Below, piece by piece: positions 37,701 to 49,700 of a stretch of 64,000 nt of DNA (position 1 is its first letter; every line of letters starts with the position of its first letter). Location: assembly GCF_000003605.2 (NCBI RefSeq), contig NW_003137821.1, positions 430,586 to 494,585 of the forward strand. The letters are read 5' to 3'. The position numbers and the translations under genes were made by a program. Source of the stretch: Saccoglossus kowalevskii (Eukaryota > Hemichordata > Enteropneusta > Harrimaniidae). The notes under the pieces are model-generated. The model saw only the letters and a list, made by a program, of their open reading frames with translations. It had not been told where the DNA came from and searched no databases.

Positions 37701-40700
37701 TACACCTCTCTGTAACAGGATTTTGACTGTTACAAAACAATATCGTTCCTCCTCGATGTTTCCCCCAACCGAACGGTCTTTGCCTCTTATGTCTCAAAAC
37801 TTTATGTTTTGGATCAGCCTGGAAGAAATTCGCGGGCTTGGCGCGTATTAAAATTATTTATTAAACATCCTGTTTGGGGGAGGGTGCCCGCAGGTCGAGC
37901 ACAGCCTGAAGAGGCGGACTCCTAAGTTAGCAGCAACTTATTTAGTTGGCGCTTTTGACGCGGGCGTTTACTTACTGCAACGTGGAGTTCACAGACCGTC
38001 GCGTAGCGGAGCGTCGGGTGATGAGAGAGGTAGTCTTTCGCGATTCCAGTACGTGTTTTTTCAGATAAGCTAATAACAACGTATATTTTTTTTCAGTTGA
38101 CCGTATTACTGGATTTGATTGGCAGCTACGATTGGGACCAGATCTTATCTGATCTTGATCGACTCCTGGAAGGACTGAACAATACCGCGGACATTGCACA
38201 GTTTCTAAAAGATTTTCCCGCTATGCTGGAATTCATTGACTTGATACCGCAGCTACAGAAGTTGTACGAGGCTTTTACATCGGGAATTCTGGACCTGGAA
38301 ACTGAATTGTGAGTAGTGAGGTTAAACCTCTATTTTCGTTGCCGTGGGTGCGTTAGCATTTGTGATATTATTTAATTATTGCGCGCTCACCGATGACATC
38401 TAGAAAGTGTAACCCTCCAGTCTCTCCCAATAGACCACTTTCGCGGAAGTCGAACTTGAAGATACGACGTTTTGCATGCGCGCGCATACCGTTTTGCGGC
38501 CATGAGCGTGCATTATATTTCTACGTGTCAGAGGTTGTCTCTGATTGGCAGCCATAGAAAGACTACCGACCAATAAAATTTGCTATTACAAATAAAATGT
38601 TAAAAGTTTGTGAGTGCGCGATGATTAAAGGGCGACTGTCGTCGCGCCGCGTTCTGTTCGATATGGGTCTCATAGCGACGTATACAACGCGTGTAAAATA
38701 CATTGTTTATTTACATGAAATTCGAACACGCGGTGCTCCACGACCACCGCCCTTAAAGGAAAGAAACATTCATTCTATGATGTGTGTCCAGTTTAACATG
38801 TAGCATATGCAATGCTCGGATATCGAGCGCAGCCAAGCAGTTCACTGATTCACTAAAAATATAACTCACGAACGTCGAAGCCGGAAGTTATTAATTCTCG
38901 CGCGAGTTGCTCGGAATTCAAGATGGTGTCACGCACCAAAATGACTGGAAACACTATTCAAAGTTTCAGTCGGTTGCCAGAAAACGATTTCTTTATCATT
39001 GAACAACATCCTGAAGATGCGTTATCAAGAATGAGCTGCCTCGCTTTGCATACTATATTTTGTGAAACAACAAAGAAAATTGCGCCACCCATTGACCGGA
39101 AGTGCAATATTTTCGAACTCTTAGATTTCATTCATGCTCTCATTATATACACGTTATCTATAGAGCACACTTCGCGAGGGGCTTTCGGCGGTTCTTGCTG
39201 CGCTCGCTATAACCAACAAAGCGTCACCGTAGAATACACGCGACTAGTTTCATTCTCCATGGGTTACACCACACTCGCTTCACAGACAGTCTATGGAGGG
39301 TCTTTGGTTACACCATGGAGCTAAAAAAACCATGGTTACACACACTTCAAAAATGAATAATGGTATAAGGCCCTGTGCGCATTACCCATTCACAGAAATC
39401 GAATACAAAACAAAACAAAACATGGAGCATTCTGATTTGCTGATCATTGCTCAATTTCAACCAATCATGGCGCAAATTATTTAAGATGATGTCATAGCAC
39501 TTAGCTAGAACATTATAATTTGAAATTTTGAAATGATTATAATTATAATAAATACAAATATAATTATATATCCTTATAATTTCTGATTTTTTTTATTCAG
39601 ATTTGAGCATATCATAGATAGCTTTGACGCACTACTTGGTAACGATACTGTCTGGTTCAAGATCAAAAGCGGGCTTCGTCAAATTCGGGTTATTCTCGAG
39701 TTGTTCAATGATCAAGCAGATGAGCCTATAGGTGAGACGGTTTGGTGTTATAATTCATACTTAATATTAGTCATAGGTTTAATAAAAACAATAAAACAAT
39801 CTTCTGAAAAATACTTTTTGAATTTAAAAGTAGAAATGTTCTGATATTTCAGACTCATGTAATTGTATGCAATTCCAATAAACCTTTCAAAGTATTTCAG
39901 TAATGAAAAATTGACTTATTTACATGCAGTCATTCATTTATAGCTCTCAGAAATATTATTTATTTTTTTTATTCATTTATTTACACAAACATACAAATGT
40001 TTACCTCAAAGTTTTGTTTTTTTGAACTAGATGTGCTGGAACGGAGGATACATGTTACAAACTACAAAATAAAGCCAAACAAAAATATTTTATTGCTCAC
40101 TACCTAACAAAACAATATCAAACAGTCATCTTTCATATTTTAAAAAAATATTAGAATTTAGCAGATTTCCATTAAAAAATAAATTAATCAAGTGATCTTG
40201 AGTTTAGCTGCAAACATGTGTATTAAATGTACAGCATGATTAAAATAATGTTTTCTACTTTTTCAGAAAATGACGTAATACTTGGCAATCTTTTTGGTAA
40301 TAATTCTGCCTTTTTTCAAATTATTGACGACTATTTTGAAGATACACCTAATGTTTCCCTGGCGTTACTTAATGCTATGGTTTCTCCGGACATGGTAAGC
40401 ATATCACACAATGAATACTAAATACTTCCTAGTGACTATTAACCATGTTGTAGCGCTTGTATTAGACACTATTAATCTGCTGTTGAAATACTCAATACTT
40501 GTTTATTGTGCTCAATGATACGCTAATATTCACCCATATTTGTTAATACTTTCAGTTGATGTTTGTAATAAAGTCTCGGTCAGTAGATCGCGCAGTTTGG
40601 ATGCTATGCAATGACAGTCTTTCTGACATCTTCACTTTTACCGATGGTGTGGATGAGGAGTACGTCCAGAACGCTCTGTGTAGCGGCAACGTGACACAGC

Positions 40701-43700
40701 TCATGACAGATCTACTGCAAAATTTGGACATGGCACAGTTAGTAAGAGAGGTGAGAAAGCAAATCATTATATACTTCTTGTATCATCGGGGTAATCAATT
40801 GTCTGCGATGGAAGTGACATCATACAGTCATATCATGTCAATACTCGATGTCAATGTCTTTAGTTTTATTCACAAATTGAAGGAAACATCAATCCAAACA
40901 ACATAGTGACCTCTAAAGAAAAAGCTCCACAAATGTAGGAGAATGCAATTTAATGTTTTTTATATAACTTTTCATCAGTTTTATGTAGTCAGCCATCTTG
41001 ATTTTCAAGCAAAGGATTGTGGGTAAAGTATGACATCATAGAATCTGTTGTCAGAAATTGAGAAAATGATTTTATCTATGTTTATCTAAGTCTAACATCA
41101 TGATAGTCTAATACCAGATGAAAGAGATCGGCAAATGTAAGAACATGCAATTTACAGCTTTTTCAGTATTTCTCACATTATAGATGATGTCATACTTTAC
41201 CCACAACCCTTTGCCAGCGAATCAAGATGGCGGATTACAAAATACTGATGAAAAGTTGAATATCTAGAAAATGAAAAGTGATATAAAAAAACCTGTAAAT
41301 TGCATTCTCTTACATTTATGTTGTTTGGCTTGACTTCCCCTTGGGAAAATTGCAAGCAAATGATGCAACGATGAAATGATTAAATTAGTTTATAAACATT
41401 TTTTTTTCTGTCACTATATTTTTAGTTGACACAGTACAACCCTAGTCCCGGTGGGATGTTTGACATTGATTGGAATCAACTCTATGATGAAGTCAAAACC
41501 ATGATTGATGGACTACAATACATTCCAATGGATATGTTGGATAAGCTACCTGAGTTTCTACAAAGTCTGTCCGACCTCAATCTTGGCTCATGGAACGACT
41601 TGGCACAAGGACTAAGAAACACAAATGCAACATATGCAGGAAGGCTGCACAATATCTCAGGCATCATCCAGGATATGTTTCCAATAGATCCAGCGATGTT
41701 TGAATTATTAAACATACTGGTCCCAATTCTCGAGAACCCAAACATTACTCTTGAAGAGAAGCTAGATACAGTTTCGAAGGTTGCAATTGGTCTGTTTGCA
41801 GATCAGATGCAAAATTCATCATTTTTGCTACCCATGCAGAAAGGTCTCATCTTGCAAAATCTAATGTATGACATGATACTGACATTTACTGAGAAATTTG
41901 TAGGTAAGTATAAACGAGACAACCCTCAATTATACATGTATTACTGTATTTGCTCTATTAAAAGCACATGCTTTTGCGTAAATGACGACAGTGGTACATG
42001 CATCTAAGTTCCTAAATCATATTTTAAGAACTTTGCAAAATCCAATAGGGAGTTTTATTACTTATACAATATACTGTAAAATAATTTATATTAGCTGGAA
42101 TTAATTTTTGCTGAAAAGACATTTTGGGTGTTTTGTATGGAATTTATTTTCTCTGAATCATTCCTTCAGTGAAAACAGCGAAAATTAATTCCAAGCTAAA
42201 ATAAAGTATTTTACAGTACAATAAATTCTCTATTGGAGATGTGTTTTTAATTGAAGAGTGTACAATACATAAACCTTCAGGTCAGCCTTCTAGCAGTGAA
42301 GTAAAATTCCCAATTCATGTTACAGGGGAGAGATGGTGCCCGGAAACCTGGATAATGGAAGGAGCATCTTGTTACAAAACGGTTCAAAATGAGGCTACAT
42401 TGATGGAAGCAATAGATCAATGCCAACTTCTGTATGCAGGGGCCAATCTCGTGTCGGTGAATGATGAGTATGAGCAAAAAATGTTAGAAGAAATTGGGTA
42501 AGTCTTTGCTAATTATATCTCGTAAGGCATTTCTTAGACTCTACTGATTTCGTTGTTTTTTGCCTTTAAATACGCCTTTTCTATTCTATTGCCTCATTTG
42601 ATAGCGATGTACTTTGGTGGCATATGAGTAGGTGAAAGGAAGGTTTTGTCAGCGTCGTTATTACCGGTATTATGATCATCGCTCTTCCTCCAATAAAAAC
42701 ATCAGTCATTTTGACGTCACTTAACTACTTTGATAGTAGAGGGCGCTATTCTTAGGCTGCAGCATGATCGCCCTCAGGATGGAAAAATAGATAGATGGGG
42801 CAAGTAATTTATGTTTGCGGATGAATGGAATTCAGCTAAGTGTTGTGGAAACACTGATTATGATACATTCTACGAACCGCTCAGCAAAACAGTGATCAAG
42901 TGTTGTATTTAATTATATGCGATAGAGTTATCTGCTGTCTTTTGTTTGTCATTCAGAAGGACGTGGATAATTACAACACATGTACAGTGAACGTATTCTC
43001 TTCATTTAACAATTATTTCACCCTCCAACCTATTAAAATAAAAATTTGCAAGTGTAAAAAATGGCATAAGTATTAAAATCAATTCTACTCTCCACTAAAA
43101 CTACTGTTTTTGAGTTATTTCACTATATTCTAAGTAATAAACCGCTACACAAATCGAAAAGCTATCACTGGAGCAGACACTTTTATTCATCATAGCCCTA
43201 CTGCTGGAGACTACTAGTATACGGAAGTCTGTGTGTGCAGTTCATATTGCATACATACTGGTTTGTCATTGGTTAAGATCAATCTTAGTAAGATTCTTAT
43301 ATTGTTAGATGTAACTTCATGTTTTTCTCGACTATCTCTACAGGAAACCATACTCTACCTGGATCGGCGCACGGCCGTACCCCGGGGGAGCAGCCTGGTT
43401 GGACGGAACAAACTCCAGTTACTCAAACTGGATGACGGGTGACCACAGTGGTAACTGTGTAGTCGCGAACTTTGGTACTGATGGTTTCTGGGAAAAGAAG
43501 AATTGCACTTCAAAGGCTGAAGGGTTTCTATGTGAAGCAAAACAAGGTAAGGACAACAAAGAAATACATAGTATATTTATACAATTTGTCAATATATGTT
43601 AAACAAAAGAGTTTTCCTAGATTAAACTTTATGAATTCTGTAAGAAATTACAAGTAAGTTAATGTAGAAATCACTCCCAGAACATATATCAATTTTATAT

Positions 43701-46700
43701 TAGTGTGTTGTAAGTAATAATTTGAACACTAATGTATACACCATGGTGTATTGAATAATTTATATCACTACTGACGTTCTAGGACCACCAATCCTGCGAG
43801 GCATCAGGGAGAACCCCTTTGTTGAGCTGTTATATACAATACTTGACCTTGGACCAGAAGTTTCGATTGCTATTTTGGACGCCTTCAGCTCGTCGTCGCT
43901 CATTGAGGTAAGCCTGATTGCTGCTCCATTTCAGCTTTGTAGTTTGATGCTTAGTGATTAGAGTTTGGAAACACATCAAACAACAAAAATGCATGGCCTT
44001 ATTTGCTTTACTGTTATTTTGTTAATATTACAGCAAATGTCAATGCCTGGTTTCTGGAATTCTACTGGCCTCTTCTGTGATGATGTGATTCAGTATCCAG
44101 AAACTGTGAATATTACAGTGGTCAAAGAAGCTCTCTGTTCATTTAATATTCATGAAATGGTACAACGTGTCAGCGAGGAGTGGGACTTCTGGCAGGAGGT
44201 AGGTAATGAGTGATGGGATATCTGGGGAGGGGTTGGTTGGTAACGAGGGGTGGAACATCTGGGATGAGGTTGGCAATGAGTGGTGGGATATCTGGGATAA
44301 GTGTGGTGGAATATCTGGTATGAGGTTGCCAATGAGTGGTGGGACATCTGGGATGAGGTTGGCAAGGAGTGGTGGGACATCTGGGATGAGGTTGGCAATG
44401 AGTGTTGGGACATCTGGGATGAGATTGGCAATGAGTGATGGGACATCTGGGAATAGGTAGGCAATGATGGGACATCTGGGATGAGGATGGCATTGAAAGA
44501 TGGGACATATTTCTTCTTCTCTTTCCTTACAAATATGTTTAACTATGTATGTTTTTATTGCCAGCTGGAGATGTACATTGAAGTATGGAACACCAAAATC
44601 ACAGACCTGACTCCGGAACAATTACAATATGCAAATTTATCCGCCATTTTCCTGAAGGCAGATCTTGTGCAAGCACACATTGAAGAAATCACTATGAATC
44701 CCACAGATTGGGAGGCTTTGTTCTGGAATATTTTCAGTGACGTCAACATGGATTCAATGGAGGCCATAATAGCACAGTATTCTTGGCAACAACCAGCATC
44801 TATGGAGGAAGGGTGAGTTAATTAATTAAAATCTTTCAAACCAGTTGTTTTTAGTATATGATAAGTTTATGGCTGCTTGTGTTTACCTATGCAAAATCAA
44901 GTGGATCGACGACCAATCAGAACACATATAACAGAATACTTTCTAGAGTAACATAGCATATGCATATTTTAGTAAGGCACACTCTAATTGGTTGATAAAT
45001 CCTGGCAGAGGAAAGCTGCTTGAATGTGATTTGAATAGTTTTTGCCAGATGTATGCCAGGATTCTGCTTTGTTCCAAATTAATTATCTTTGAATATGCAA
45101 TTGATTGGGAAACTAACATAATCTGGTTGGGACGTGCTAAAAAGCATTGAAATTTGAATATTTAATATATATTACCCACAATTCCAACCTTCAACTATGT
45201 TACAGAACCTTTATTATTTAATATTATTATTTATAAAATTTGTATAATTGTTTAAAAAAAAATTTTCATATATTTTAAAAGCGATTATTTTATTTTGTTT
45301 TGTAGAATTGGCATGATGATGTATGGATTGGGTTCTGTATTAGAATCAACTGACCAGTGGGCGATGTACGAACCATTTTTTCTCTACTCCTATTATGAAA
45401 TGCAAATACTTCTCAAACAAAATGAGTGGATTGAAGGTACGTTTTCTGAATTCCAAAGTCACCTTTTGTCCCCATACGAAACATAAATATTTTCATTTAT
45501 ACATTGTTATTTGCTTAGTTAGGAATGTACAACGTATTATCCAATATTAATAGTTTGTGATCTTGATGTAAAAATACAATTTAACTTATGTTATATTTAT
45601 ATATAATGGTTTGGGGTTGATGTGCATGACCAGCTGAAAGTCTGAAAGGTACAAACAAAATGAGTGGGGGGGAAAAAACAGTGTTAATATTATAAGCAAG
45701 GAATACACGTGTGACTTTCTAGTAATTCACATTTTTTGACTGGCTTGCTCAAATGGTTATTTACCTGCACAGACAGATTACAGACCTCCCTCCCAAACAT
45801 AGAAATTATGTGTAAACAACTCTAGAAGTGGTTGTGACTTATTTTGCTTGGGTCTGATTTTAATATGTGATCTGAATATCTGGAGGGACGATATCGTGTA
45901 CCGTGCTACGAATGTGACTGGATATCTACGATGTTATTTTTAATGTCATGTGATTGCTAGGTGCATCATTGTACTTCCTTATGTGGGTCTCCTATTCTCA
46001 TGTTTTTGTGATTGATGTTTCATAAAGTGAGACTAGTAGTGCCAAATACTGTAAAAGGATTAATTATTCACTGGGTTTTGATTTTGCTTATTTCGTTGAC
46101 TGGAAAATGCGCTAAATTAAAACCCAGTGAATATGTAAAATTCAGCATAGAACACATTATCTAAATGATAAAACCGTGAATTTAAAACTGAATATGCCTG
46201 AAATGGTAAATCAGCGTAATTCAAACCCAGCGAAAATTAGTCATTTTACAGTACCGGTAGTCAGAATTCAGGGTTCTTTTTTGAGCATTATAGAGTATCC
46301 CCCACCACCCTATAATTTTTGATGAACAATATAACTAATTAACATGCTGTATTGTTATGCAAATCAGACAGTATAAAACAATTAAATTCCTTCGAAAGTT
46401 TTTATTTGTGAAGACTCATTATCTGAACTGTATATTCATCAACAAATAGTTTGAGACTTAAATATTGGAATCTTCAGAAATTTTGTCATCAAAAGGCAAA
46501 TTATTCCAGCAGAAATCCCTTATTTGTCCCTCGATTCATATTTCGTTATCACTATATCGATAAATTTTTTTTATTGTACTAGCATTATCAAGAGGAGAAA
46601 TTGTCACAGAGGAACCGCATATGATGAAACTTATGGAGGGAGTGATAGGGTTAATGGAACAGCCGCAGGATGTGATGATACCTTTAATGACTGTTATGTC

Positions 46701-49700
46701 AGACCAACAGTTTGTAAGTATAGTCATAAGTAATGTCATAACAATTTACAATTGGAAAATGATAAACCAAACATTGATTGATTTTTTCATATTTGAACAC
46801 ATGGGAAATTTCAAATGGCGTCACTAAGTATTTCGTCATGTGATTAATTATTCATGAGAAAGTTTGATTCAAACAAACAAATACGTAAACAAAATATATA
46901 CTGTAAATTACTTCATTTTTTCACTGAAAGGATGATTCAGTGAAAATAAAATCCAGTGAATATAACTTTTTTCCTATATTTTACATTCAACTCATCAAAA
47001 CTCAGTGAAAATAAATTCCATACAAAACGCCCAAAAAGTCTTTTCAGCGAAAATTAATTCCAGCTAAAATCAAGTATTTTACATTAATATAATCTTAAAT
47101 CTTTCATAAAATTACATTGCTCTGTAAAGGTACATTCCTGTTTAGAGATATTTACTGTACAAATGTTAAAATCGGAGACTACTTTTTCAAATGAAATTCC
47201 ATTTTATTGTTTTGTATGGCAATAAAGTTCTCACATTGATACACATATTGAATATAGGACTGTAGGCCTTTAAAGTTTAGTTTATAATCTCAAAGGTTTT
47301 GTTCAGGCAATAAATCTCTTTGTGATTTACACTGAAAATTCATAGCAAATTAAAATCTTGTAACCATAACAAACGCTATTACTGTGAGATTTCAAAGTTA
47401 AACATGTTAATGCTACCGTGAAAAGTTGACTGAATATTTGTAAATTTGCCTTTCCCCTAGAAAAAAGTTCTTCTCCTTGGTGATCAGAACCTTGGATTGC
47501 ATAATTAATATCATTATAATTGAATTCTAATTATGGAATATCAGACACCATTTGGTTACCATTCAAACTTGAGCGTCACGTTCATTGTACCTTTATAAAA
47601 TTAAAGCCTCTCTTCTCCTTGCAGATTAATACATTGGTTGGTCAGGAAGACTGGCAAGCAACGTTCTGTGACCCTGTTCTACGGCAAGATACATTTCAAT
47701 TTCCAACATCTGCTGACCTTTCATACTTTGACCTCTACCTATGCGAGATTAACGTCACTATTCTTGAATATGAATATTCAAAAGAATTTTATGTTCAAGA
47801 AATCTATGAACAGGTAAGTTTTACATTTTTGGAGTGCCAAATATTTTTTTTACCATCAAAAATAAGCCTACTTAAAGCCCACAAATTAGTCTAGAAAAAT
47901 GTATTAAAATTTGTAAAAATGTTGCTCCAGGATTGTTGAGGAAAATTCGTTTTGAAAACCAGGAATGTTTATTTTGCATACCCTATGGGTTGATGTCATC
48001 CATGGTTTTGTCTTTTATTTTTGCATATACTGATCCAACTAACAACAGACCCTGGAACACACAAATTGGTTGCTTCCTTTAAATATATATGTCCGACTTT
48101 CTTTTGTCTGATTTGTTAGCCAATCAGGAATGTCAATCTAAAACCATTCTTGTAGTACTGTTTGTTACACTGGTTCTGATTGGCTGTTGGTATTTAAAGA
48201 TGTAAATTTACATACACAGTAGGTCAGATATTTAGCCAGAGATTGTTGCATAACAGTAAGACACTTTTACCTCAAAATGGAGACTTATATCTTCAAATCA
48301 AGAAAATTCACATGATCTGAAGATAAATGTAGGACTGATTCACAAAAATTACTTGATATGAAGATATTTTTCAAGTACCAAAATATATAAGCAATTTACG
48401 ACACAAATATTTATAACATCCCAATAGCAAACTATACATTCATATCGAGGCTTACTGATAATAAAAAGAAAATCTCATGTTTTTATTTCATACAAAAAAA
48501 TATTGGACGACTATCTCCTATTATGTTAACACCTGGAGAATTTATTGGCATATTTATGAAAAATAAGGTCTTTTGTCCTGGATATACTAAAGTGGGACTA
48601 AGTGACTCCTTGTTCGCAGATAATCTACTCACCTTGTTGATACACATACAGTACATAATGAATATAAAAGTCCCCGATTTCAACAATGTCATGGGAGAAA
48701 AATTGCAGCTTGACTGCTGTTGATGATGGGTGATAAATCATAAAAAAAAATATTTATTATTTTGACCTATTTATTATTGTTGTTTGTGCAGAGTATCAAG
48801 ATCGAACAAGTATTGGCGGGAGGCTACCCTGCACCAAGCGGAGAACCGTTTGATTGGCAAACTTATTTTGAGTCGATGGAGAAATATTACGAATCCCAAA
48901 TGAGGATGCAGAGCATCATGATGGACATGATAGCGTACTATAACCTCTCCGTTGTCATGGAAACTTGGACGCCGATGTATGAGAATGTTGAATATACAGC
49001 AAATACAACTTTATTTGAGTAAGTCGTACCCTGCTCTCTTTAGAGATGGTTTTATAATAACAGTACTGACATGGAAAAGCTGTACAGTGTGATTTTGTAG
49101 GGATTTGGAATCAGAATGATGCACAAAAACAATGCCAGACAATAAAATTAAACAACTTATTCTACAGAAAGTCTATAGATCAATTATGTAAGGGTCTTTA
49201 CAATGTTGGAATTTATTGTACTCCAGTTTTTACAAAGTTACATTGCATATGTTTTACAGAATGATTGGAAATATCGGCAAAATGATGAATTCATCATTCG
49301 GTGGATCTGCGATGTATCCAGCTGCTTTTGCTCAACAGATGAGGACACAGACCTTGTTTTTGAAAGCTTTAAACCGCCACTTTGAAATTATGGAAGGTAA
49401 GTCAGGCTACTTATTCAACTTTTAAACAATGGTCTATGTTATGATTGTAGTTAATCAAATGCATGCCATTTAACAAACTTTTTACTATTTTAATATAAAA
49501 ACACAAAAAACATTCATTATTTCATCAGGCATAGCAAACGGTGAGGATGTCTTGAATGGCACTGAGATAACAAAATTCTACACTGGACTTGTAGAAGCCA
49601 GAGATAATTTTCCAGCTGTTCTTGAGGCCACCATTAAATCGTTGGTTAATCCTGAAATGGTACGTACAGATTTGTTTTAAAGTGCCACATTATTTATTAT

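Noticed and set aside
44139-44621. Minus-strand 160-codon frame with Pro/Ser/His repeats
   Set aside because: Antisense translation of the 33-base minisatellite and overlaps real plus-strand exons.
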